A DNA stretch of 6,032 nucleotides from SAR202 cluster bacterium (GTDB lineage: Bacteria; Chloroflexota; Dehalococcoidia; SAR202; GCA-002694895): NCBI GenBank assembly GCA_009391605.1, contig VFGQ01000108.1:1-6032 (forward strand). The letters run 5' to 3'. Below are positions 1-5,708 of this stretch, piece after piece (positions within the stretch are counted from its first letter, which is position 1; every line of letters begins with the position of its first letter). The translations under genes and the position numbers were made by a program. The notes under the pieces were generated by a model. It saw nothing but the letters and a program-made list of their open reading frames with translations, did no database searches and had not been told where the DNA came from.

Positions 1-653
1 AAAATATGCGGAGAGAAGGTTATGAAGTTCAAGTATCTCAACCAAAAGTAATACTTAAAACAATAGATAATAAAATTCACGAACCTTTTGAAGAACTAAC
101 TGTTGATATACCTGAAAGAATGTCTGGGATAGTTATTGAAAAAATATCTAAACGAAAAGGCATTATGAATGAAATGAAAACTACAAATGCTAACACTAGG
201 ATAGTTTTTGAAATTCCCACAAGAGGCCTTCTAGGATTTAGAACAGAATTTATTGTAGATACACGAGGAGAAGGAATAATGTCTTCGAGAGTTATAGGCT
301 TCAGAAAACATATAGGAGAAATCAAGAGAACTGAAATGGGAGCAATGGTTTCTATGGCAGAAGGAAAAGCTTTAGGTTATGCATTATATAATTTACAGGA
401 CCGAGGTACTTTATACATTGGACCTAATACTAATGTTTACAAAGGAATGGTTATAGGAAATGTAAGTAAGGGAACAGATTTAGAAGTTAATCCAACAAAA
501 GGCAAACAACTTACTAATATGCGTGCTTCCGGAGCTGATGATTCATTAAATTTAACTCCTCCGATTAAACTAACTTTGGAACGTGCTTTAGAAATTATGA
601 GTGATGAATTATTAGAAATAACACCTAAATCAATCCGGTTAAGAAAAGCATAG
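1..653 (+). CDS. typA: TypA/BipA translational GTPase, C-terminal part (5' end outside window)
   Basis: TypA/BipA is a ribosome-binding GTPase of the EF-G/LepA group involved in ribosome assembly and stress or cold adaptation. Only the last 217 or so codons are present (reading frame starts at base 3); the full protein is usually about 600 residues, so the GTPase and beta-barrel domains lie off the left edge. The in-frame codon before the ATG at 6 encodes Asn, giving the family string NMRREGYE, so that ATG is internal and not the start. Visible signatures are REGYEVQVSQPKVI at the domain III end, the EF-G-C-like domain with PERMSG and then IPTRGLLGFRTEF, and the TypA-specific C-terminal domain with GMVIGN, the NxxKGKQLTNMRASG loop and the ending ITPKSIRLRKA, which is characteristic of TypA. 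It ends with TAG, 43 bases before the stop of the convergent lipoprotein gene. No frameshift or odd residue was seen. Confidence 0.95.
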   Translation, partial: NMRREGYEVQVSQPKVILKTIDNKIHEPFEELTVDIPERMSGIVIEKISKRKGIMNEMKTTNANTRIVFEIPTRGLLGFRTEFIVDTRGEGIMSSRVIGFRKHIGEIKRTEMGAMVSMAEGKALGYALYNLQDRGTLYIGPNTNVYKGMVIGNVSKGTDLEVNPTKGKQLTNMRASGADDSLNLTPPIKLTLERALEIMSDELLEITPKSIRLRKA

Positions 654-666
654 TCTGAAATTTATA

Positions 667-686
667 TTAATTCCATAATGAATTAA
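667..686. other. AT-rich inverted repeat between two convergent genes
   Basis: A perfect 7-base inverted repeat, TTAATTC and GAATTAA, separated by the 6-base loop CATAAT, lies in the 43-base gap between the typA and lipoprotein stop codons. Position suggests a bidirectional transcription end. However, the stem has a single G-C pair, and neither strand has a proper T-run after the stem: on the plus strand an A-run follows, on the minus strand a mixed TATAAATTT follows. It is recorded as a possible weak terminator only. Confidence 0.3.
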
Positions 687-696
687 AAAAACCAAA

Positions 697-2388
697 TTAT
701 CTTTCATATAATTTTGCATTTTCAGTAAAATCAACAACATCTTCTTTTGATTTGCCAATAAAAACCTCTGATTTCAATAATCTGTTTTCTAACATTTGAA
801 ACATTATAATCCCTTTAGAATTTCCCCAATATTGAACCCCGTAAACATCATCTTCTTTTTTTGGATCGATCCACCACTCATAATTATAATCATTTTTATA
901 CTTTCTCTCCTGATAAAGCTCATAAATCACAATACCAGAATTAATTTTAACTTTAAGAGGATCAACGTTTCCTTTAATTAAAAAAGAATTATTGTATACT
1001 TCTAAATGTCCAATACCTACCCTCCAATACAAAGGGTCTATTTCATGAGGTGCAATTGACAAATGTCCAATCCAATAATTTTGCCAATTGTTACCACCAT
1101 ATCCATTAGTGCCTTCTTCAAACCAATTCCCAGATAAAGTTCCATCAACATCATAATCAATTTTACCAGCTTGCGGTTTAATAGTTCGTATCATTTTTTT
1201 TAATAATTTTTTACTAATATCGTCAGGAAAATACTGGAATGGATCAACCGTATGTACTTTCCAATATTCATTCCCATATATAGATGGTGTAATAAATCCA
1301 GGTAATACTATTTCATAATCATAAACTCCAAAATCTAATGTCTGCCCTCCCATATATCCTAATAATTGCCCTGCTTTTATTATTAATCCATTAAATTCTC
1401 TACCAGATTGTTGATCCTCATAAGCTTTTTCAATTTCAGGTATAACTGAAGTCATTAAATCAAAGTAACTAGTAAATGTACAATTGTGAGCAATATCCAA
1501 TCTCCAGTCTACAAAATCTTTTTTTTCACCAGTGTCAGTCATTATTTCTCTTTTTCCAATATCGTAAATAATTCCATCTTGTATCGCACGAACTTCATAT
1601 ATATCAGGACCGAGATCTTTGTTAAAAGGTTCAAAATACATATGATCAATAGGAGTAATATGAGCTCCAACAACTTGGCCGTATGGAGTTAAGAATTTTA
1701 TATCATTCATATGCATAGGAGAATTTGTGAATGATACAGGCCCTGATTCTTCGCAATGCCTTCCCCATGAACCCCAAAAACGATTTGCTACAATTTCAGG
1801 TAATTTTAATGGGGAACCATCTTTATTTTTTTTATTTTGTGTAATGGCTCCATTATCTTGTTTAGCTTTTTTATTCATATCAGTATTTTTCTTACTATCA
1901 TCATTCTGCTGATCTTTACTGTTGTTTTTTGGAGCAACTTCACCGCCATCATCATGCTTCTGATCTTTGCCGTTATTTTTTGCATCAGTAACTAAATGAG
2001 ATGTGTCGATTAAAATTTCTATTTTATTACAAGAATTTTCAATACATTCTTCCAAAATAACCAAAGTTTTTACTTCTATAGGAGAATAAAGTTCAAATTC
2101 AAAATTATCATTGCCATCCCATCTATCTTTATATGTCCATTTCAAATTTGATTTCACTGCAGTACGATGACTCTCACAGAATATTTTGGATTTTTGGGAA
2201 TCAAGTGAACAAGTGGCTGAAAGTTCTTTAGCTAAATTTTCTTTTGATGGCGAAACTTGATTAACAATCTTTTCATCTGAATGTTTAATTACTTCCTTAT
2301 GTACTTCTTCAATAACATCTGAAGACCCGGAACAAGCCAAGAGAACCAAGGGTAAAAGAAAAATTATTTTCAAACATACTATTTTCAA
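697..2388 (-). CDS. Secreted lipoprotein with Ig-like domain and degenerate M23-peptidase-like domain
   Basis: The start chosen is TTG at 2388, giving 563 residues. It has a ribosome site 9 bases upstream and lies downstream of the predicted promoter; an in-frame TTG at 2415 would fall on the promoter -10 box. Residues 1-18 form a lipoprotein signal peptide (K2, K7, then a Leu/Ile-rich core) ending in the lipobox LLAC, with the lipidated Cys at 19. Residues about 57-130 look like an Ig-like beta domain with paired cysteines (60/71 and 115/120). Residues about 136-196 are a Lys/Asp/Asn-rich linker with a duplicated unit. Residues about 225-360 resemble the M23 (LytM) fold: an HITPIDH motif (H243, D248), VRAIQDGIIYDIG, LDIAHNC (H301), then IKAGQLLGYMGGQTLDF. 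The usual HxH zinc motif is replaced by LDF at 351-353, so peptidase activity is doubtful. Residues about 410-563 form a Trp/Tyr/Gly-rich domain with GTLSGNWFEEGTNG and NSGIVIYEL. I infer a cell-surface binding or structural role; no substrate is evident. Confidence 0.8.
   Translation of the reverse strand: MKIVCLKIIFLLPLVLLACSGSSDVIEEVHKEVIKHSDEKIVNQVSPSKENLAKELSATCSLDSQKSKIFCESHRTAVKSNLKWTYKDRWDGNDNFEFELYSPIEVKTLVILEECIENSCNKIEILIDTSHLVTDAKNNGKDQKHDDGGEVAPKNNSKDQQNDDSKKNTDMNKKAKQDNGAITQNKKNKDGSPLKLPEIVANRFWGSWGRHCEESGPVSFTNSPMHMNDIKFLTPYGQVVGAHITPIDHMYFEPFNKDLGPDIYEVRAIQDGIIYDIGKREIMTDTGEKKDFVDWRLDIAHNCTFTSYFDLMTSVIPEIEKAYEDQQSGREFNGLIIKAGQLLGYMGGQTLDFGVYDYEIVLPGFITPSIYGNEYWKVHTVDPFQYFPDDISKKLLKKMIRTIKPQAGKIDYDVDGTLSGNWFEEGTNGYGGNNWQNYWIGHLSIAPHEIDPLYWRVGIGHLEVYNNSFLIKGNVDPLKVKINSGIVIYELYQERKYKNDYNYEWWIDPKKEDDVYGVQYWGNSKGIIMFQMLENRLLKSEVFIGKSKEDVVDFTENAKLYER
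1897..1980 (-). repeat. Duplicated KNNxKDQxxDD unit in lipoprotein linker
   Basis: Two 11-codon units, at 1948-1980 and 1897-1929, encode KNNGKDQKHDD and KNNSKDQQNDD, 17 codons apart. They lie in the low-complexity hydrophilic linker between the Ig-like and M23-like domains. This looks like an in-frame internal duplication that has since diverged. Such linkers typically space surface domains from the membrane anchor. Confidence 0.7.
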
Positions 2389-2397
2389 AATTAATAA

Positions 2398-2403
2398 CCT
2401 ACT
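2398..2403 (-). promoter_or_regulatory. Ribosome binding site of the lipoprotein gene
   Basis: On the minus strand AGTAGG lies 9 bases upstream of the TTG at 2388. It is the only Shine-Dalgarno-like string near the 5' end of this gene and favours the 2388 start over the upstream in-frame TTG at 2415, which has none. Confidence 0.45.
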
Positions 2404-2414
2404 TTGTATAATCA

Positions 2415-2443
2415 ATTATAACTATTAAGACCAATTTTGTTAT
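2415..2443 (-). promoter_or_regulatory. Predicted sigma-70-type promoter of the lipoprotein gene
   Basis: On the minus strand there is a perfect TATAAT (2415-2420), preceded by a 17-base spacer and ATAACA (2438-2443), which matches TTGACA at 4 of 6 positions. Transcription would begin near 2408, leaving a leader of about 20 bases that contains the AGTAGG ribosome site. The AT-rich background makes chance matches common, but the fit with the start and ribosome site is good. Confidence 0.45.
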
Positions 2444-2493
2444 ATTAAGTCCACGCAAGTACAAGTCATATTTAAGATATTTAATTAAATTAT

Positions 2494-2522
2494 TTGATTA
2501 ATAATTTAATTTCTATCATAAT
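2494..2522 (+). promoter_or_regulatory. Predicted sigma-70-type promoter of the aminotransferase gene
   Basis: TTGATT (2494-2499; 4 of 6 matches to TTGACA), a 17-base spacer and CATAAT (2517-2522; 5 of 6 matches to TATAAT). Transcription would start near 2529, about 25 bases before the ATG at 2554 and just upstream of its GGAGG. If correct, it excludes the in-frame upstream starts at 2494 and 2521, which overlap the promoter itself. Confidence 0.5.
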
Positions 2523-2544
2523 GGAAAATACTTTTTACGAGAAT

Positions 2545-2549
2545 GGAGG
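2545..2549 (+). promoter_or_regulatory. Ribosome binding site deciding the aminotransferase start
   Basis: GGAGG lies 4 bases before the ATG at 2554 (GGAGGATATATG). It is the strongest Shine-Dalgarno sequence in the window and selects this ATG over the in-frame upstream ATG at 2521 and TTG at 2494. Confidence 0.7.
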
Positions 2550-2553
2550 ATAT

Positions 2554-3765
2554 ATGAGTACATCAAGTAATTTTAATTTTGATAATCTATGGTCAGAAAA
2601 ATCAACTGATGCTGAAAGAGTAATAACTAATCACGCAAAATATGATTTTGCTATAGCTTACCCACCTTTTGAAGCTGTCCCTATGTATGGTTTAATTGAC
2701 GGTTTGAAATCTAAAGTTGATGCAGATTTAGAAAAAGTTTCTATTGAAATGGCATATTACCCTCATATTCAAGGAGATGAATCTCTTAGGGAATTTACTG
2801 CAAATAAAATATATGGCGATAGGGGCATTAAAGCTGATAAGGATTCTATCGTTTTGTGTAATGGATCAGGAGAAGCAAATGGGTTTATTATCCAGGCTCT
2901 TATTAATCCTGGGGATTATGTAATTACAGAACAATATGTATACATGGGTACAACAAAACAGCTTACTCACTATGACGCAAATATAGTCGGATCTCCTATG
3001 GATGAGCAAGGATTAATACCAGAAAAATTAGAAGATACAATCCTAAATATAAAAAATAAACATGGTGTGATACCTAAGATGCTTTATACTATCCCAGAAC
3101 ATCAAAATCCGACAGGGTCAACTCTTCCTAAATCCAGACGAATTGAAATAATTAATATTTGTCACAAGTATGGAATTCCAATTCTTGAAGATGATTGTTA
3201 TATAGATAATAGATTTGAAGGATCTCCTGAACCGGCTTTTGCTTCTTTAGATGATTCTGGAATGGTAATTTATGTCGGTACATTTTCTAAACTTATAGCC
3301 CCGGGACTTAGAATGGGTTACTTTACTGCTAGCGATGAAGTTATAGATAGAATTTTATCTGTAAAAGTAGGGTCTGGTCCCAATCAATTTACTGCTTATG
3401 CAATTGACGGATTTTTAAGAAACAACCTTGAAACACATAAAAATACTTACGACAAAATCTTGAAAGATAAAAAAGAAGCTATGGAAAAAGGTTTATTAGA
3501 AGCATTTTCAGATACTAATTCTAAATGGTCATCTCCCAAGGGAGGGTGTTACACTTGGTTTGAAATGACTGATGGCACTGATATCTCTGAAGTTAGAAAT
3601 GAAGTTTTTAATAGAGGAGTTGGTTACATAGCAGGAGATATGTTTGCCCCTAATGGTGATGGCCAGAATATGGCTAGGCTATGTTTTGCATTTGAACCTG
3701 TAGAAAAAAATTATGAAGGAATAATTGAACTTGCCACTATATTCAAAGATTTGAATGTTATTTAA
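2554..3765 (+). CDS. PLP-dependent aminotransferase, class I/II (fold type I)
   Basis: This 403-residue protein is a probable cytoplasmic transaminase moving an amino group between an amino acid and a 2-oxo acid through pyridoxal phosphate. Residues seen, with aspartate-aminotransferase equivalents inferred from motif alignment: YYPHIQGDESLRE at 68-80 (the substrate-side YxxxxGxxxLR segment), NGSGEANGF at 103-111 (phosphate-binding turn), N185 in HQNPTG (contacts the PLP hydroxyl), D213 and Y216 in EDDCY (ring nitrogen and hydroxyl), K246 in GTFSK (Schiff-base lysine), R253 in PGLRMGY (phosphate) and R375 in ARLCF (substrate carboxylate). All main catalytic residues are intact. It resembles the stand-alone MocR/2-aminoadipate (LysN)-like aminotransferases, with no N-terminal GntR-type DNA-binding domain. 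The exact substrate cannot be read from the sequence. It is divergent from the lipoprotein gene and followed 97 bases later by the PhzF-like gene on the same strand. Confidence 0.9.
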   Translation: MSTSSNFNFDNLWSEKSTDAERVITNHAKYDFAIAYPPFEAVPMYGLIDGLKSKVDADLEKVSIEMAYYPHIQGDESLREFTANKIYGDRGIKADKDSIVLCNGSGEANGFIIQALINPGDYVITEQYVYMGTTKQLTHYDANIVGSPMDEQGLIPEKLEDTILNIKNKHGVIPKMLYTIPEHQNPTGSTLPKSRRIEIINICHKYGIPILEDDCYIDNRFEGSPEPAFASLDDSGMVIYVGTFSKLIAPGLRMGYFTASDEVIDRILSVKVGSGPNQFTAYAIDGFLRNNLETHKNTYDKILKDKKEAMEKGLLEAFSDTNSKWSSPKGGCYTWFEMTDGTDISEVRNEVFNRGVGYIAGDMFAPNGDGQNMARLCFAFEPVEKNYEGIIELATIFKDLNVI

Positions 3766-3862
3766 ATCTGTTGGTATAAGAATCTTAAGTATTTAAATAA
3801 TTCTAAACATTCTATTTAACAAAACAAACTATCTATAACTATCCAAAAAAAGAGGAAATGTA

Positions 3863-4666
3863 ATGAAAGAGTTTAGATTTTGGCAAGTTGATGCATTTAC
3901 CAAAAAGGCATTTAAGGGAAATCCGGCAGCTGTTCTGATTATTGAAGAAGAATTAGATGATCAATTGATGCAAAATATTGCAATTGAAATGAACTTATCA
4001 GAAACCGCTTATGTCTTATTAAGACCTGGGAAAAATCCTTATTTAAGATGGTTTACTCCTATGAGTGAAATTGATCTTTGCGGCCATGCAACACTAGCAA
4101 GTGCACAAATTTATTTCAAAGAAATTGATCAAACATCAGATGAAATTACTTTCGATACAAAATTTGCAGGCCCCTTAGGAGTTAAAAAAAATGATTCATT
4201 TCTAACAATGGATTTTCCATCTCGTCCAGGTGATGAAATCGAATTAGAAACTATTCCCGATTTTGTATTCAACAGTCTGTCTTCCATAAAACCAATTTAT
4301 GCTCGTAAATCAAGAGATCTAATGCTGGTATATGAAAATGAAAAAACTATAATCAATATGAAACCAAACTTCAACAATTTGCTCGAGTACAAAAATTTTA
4401 TTATTGTTACAGCCAAATCAAACAATCCAATATATGATTTCATATCAAGATTTTTTTGTGCAGGAGATGGAATTTCAGAAGATCCAGTTACTGGTTCTGC
4501 ACATTCTACACTTGCACCTTATTGGTCTGATCAACTTAATAAAACAAACCTGACAGCATACCAGGCATCAAAACGAGGGGGAGAATTAAATCTTGAAATT
4601 AATGGGGATCGTATCAATATAACCGGGCAAGCTATAACTATAATAAGCGGGATTATGAAAATTTAA
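3863..4666 (+). CDS. PhzF-family isomerase/epimerase
   Basis: This 267-residue protein has the two-lobed diaminopimelate-epimerase-like fold of the PhzF family, close to the usual family length of 260-300. PhzF itself isomerises a dihydro-anthranilate in phenazine synthesis, but most family members have unknown substrates and no phenazine genes are present here. Visible motifs are VDAFTKKAFKGNPAAV at 9-24, NLSETAYV at 44-51 with the catalytic Glu at 47, DLCGHATLAS at 71-80 with His at 75, and the second-lobe signature GDGISEDPVTGSAHS at 201-215 with Asp at 207 and Ser at 212. These correspond to E45, H74, D208 and S213 of Pseudomonas PhzF (recalled numbering), so the enzyme should be active. 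The start is supported by AGAGGA at 3851-3856, 6 bases upstream. A weak TATAAC at 3834 is the only promoter-like element in the 97-base gap, so co-transcription with the aminotransferase is possible. Confidence 0.9.
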   Translation: MKEFRFWQVDAFTKKAFKGNPAAVLIIEEELDDQLMQNIAIEMNLSETAYVLLRPGKNPYLRWFTPMSEIDLCGHATLASAQIYFKEIDQTSDEITFDTKFAGPLGVKKNDSFLTMDFPSRPGDEIELETIPDFVFNSLSSIKPIYARKSRDLMLVYENEKTIINMKPNFNNLLEYKNFIIVTAKSNNPIYDFISRFFCAGDGISEDPVTGSAHSTLAPYWSDQLNKTNLTAYQASKRGGELNLEINGDRINITGQAITIISGIMKI

Positions 4667-4721
4667 ATTATTTAAATATTATAATTTTGTAAAATCTATA
4701 TATATATTTAATTTTAAACAA

Positions 4722-5693
4722 ATGAAAAAAAACAAAAATACTTACAAATCAAATAATGAAACTTTAGAAGAATTTAAAAATTCTTTTTTTTACGGTTCTA
4801 GAAATAATTTGTTTTTTAAATATTTAGGGGGGAAAAATATTAGTGAAAATGAATTTACTATTTTTATTGAAGAATTACTTAATGTAATTGTTGATGATAT
4901 TGATAAAGATGAATTCAGTGAAATGAAAAAATTGATATTTAATTCCCAAATCAAAGGTTATTTACCAAAGTCGAAAAATGATAAATATACATATGAAGAC
5001 ACTCCATGGACTGAATTCAGTAAACCATTAAAAAAAAGTAAATTATCTTTGATTTCTGCCGGAGGGGTATTTTGTAAAGATGACGATCCAATACAACCTA
5101 GAGGTATGACACAAGAAAATGCTATTAATAAAATTAGTGAATTTTTGAAATCACCTCCAATTTTAGCTGAAATACCAAATAATATTTCTAAAGAAAAATT
5201 ATCCATTAGACATCCAGGTTATGATATAAGAGCTGCAGAAAAAGATCCAAATGTTGTTTTTCCATATGAAATCCTTAAAAATTTACATCAAGAAGGTGTA
5301 TTTGCTTCATATACAAATAACTTTTATTCATTTGTTGGCGCATCACAACAATCAGCAATTATAAAAACTTATGCACCCAAATGGGCACAAATGCTTAAAT
5401 CACATAATGTAGATGCAGTATTACTTGTAGCAGCCTGACCTGTTTGTCACATGTCGGTCGGACATGTTTCAAGAATTTTTGAATCAATGGGACTGTCAAC
5501 AGTATGTTTTTTTGTAAAATCATTTATGCATTTAATAGAACAGATGAAAATCCCAAGAACTATTGTTACCAATAATTTTGTTGGAAGAACTATTGGGAAG
5601 CCTTATGATTTGTCTAATCAAACAAACGTTGTAAGGCAAGGTATTGAATTATTAAGCAGTGCAACAATTCAGAATTCTTTTAAAATTATTTAA
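4722..5693 (+). CDS. GrdB/PrdB-like reductase-family selenoprotein (in-frame TGA = selenocysteine)
   Basis: Read through one in-frame TGA (5436-5438), this is a 323-residue protein with Sec at 239; the frame is unbroken on both sides and ends at TAA. Segments in order: an N-terminal family block with LEEFKNSFFYGSR (15-27), TPWTEFSKPL (94-103), a Rossmann-like strand LSLISAGGVFCKDDDP (108-123), RHPGYDIR (163-170), PYEILKNLHQEGVF (181-194), FYSFVGA (201-207), the strand DAVLLVAA (231-238), then the redox motif U-P-V-C (239-242) followed by VGHVSRIFESMGLSTV, and finally IPRTIV and GKPYD (292-296). Family knowledge: selenoprotein B of glycine reductase and PrdB of D-proline reductase reduce C-N bonds using a Sec-containing motif here, and relatives often carry Cys instead (CPVC, from memory). 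The downstream 84 residues are typical of the family, which argues against a nonsense mutation. The ATG at 4722 has no clear ribosome site, and the 55-base upstream gap is nearly all A/T. Substrate unknown; it probably acts as a cytosolic selenol reductase. Confidence 0.85.
5436..5438 (+). other. Recoded TGA (selenocysteine codon)
   Basis: This in-frame TGA follows GTA GCA GCC and precedes CCT GTT TGT CAC, giving VAA-U-PVCH. It occupies the first position of a UxxC redox motif right after a hydrophobic beta strand, where family members place Sec or Cys. No other gene in the window ends in TGA or contains one in frame, and Trp is encoded by TGG elsewhere, so a general reassignment of TGA is not indicated. 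Confidence 0.85.
5443..5473 (+). promoter_or_regulatory. Bacterial SECIS element (SelB-binding stem-loop)
   Basis: Within the coding sequence, a perfect 7-pair helix joins ACATGTC (5449-5455) to GACATGT (5461-5467), closing the loop GGTCG (5456-5460). A 2x2 internal loop separates it from a lower helix of TTTG (5443-5446) with CAAG (5470-5473), including one U-G pair. The loop begins 17 bases after the TGA. The recalled E. coli fdhF SECIS has a GGUC apical loop at nearly the same distance. This is the element that would recruit SelB and Sec-tRNA. I see no bulged U equivalent to U17 of fdhF, and the structure was folded by eye. Confidence 0.75.
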
Positions 5694-5708
5694 ATATGTT
5701 AATGAATG

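Noticed and set aside
2494..2553. Longer aminotransferase starts at TTG 2494 or ATG 2521.
   Set aside because: They overlap the predicted promoter and lack a ribosome site, while ATG 2554 has GGAGG just upstream; the extra residues do not resemble the family.
3779..3804. Inverted repeat AGAAT...ATTCT after the aminotransferase as a terminator.
   Set aside because: Only 5 plus 4 interrupted, nearly all A-T pairs, with no T-run following; too weak to call.
3863..4666. Assigning the PhzF-like gene to phenazine synthesis.
   Set aside because: No other phenazine gene is nearby and most PhzF-family proteins are unrelated to phenazines.
4958..5206. Minus-strand open frame opposite the selenoprotein gene.
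   Set aside because: It lies wholly inside a well-supported coding region, has no recognisable family features, and is a shadow frame of AT-rich coding DNA. The same applies to minus-strand 77-325 in typA and to the plus-strand frames inside the lipoprotein gene.
4722..5438. Reading 4722-5438 and 5451-5693 as two separate genes or as a pseudogene with a nonsense mutation.
   Set aside because: Frame is continuous, both sides carry family sequence, the TGA sits at the redox position of a UxxC motif, and a SECIS-like hairpin follows.
5436..5438. Genetic code in which TGA means Trp (as in Mycoplasma or some candidate phyla).
   Set aside because: Only one in-frame TGA occurs in six genes, Trp is encoded by TGG throughout, and the position matches a redox motif rather than a Trp.
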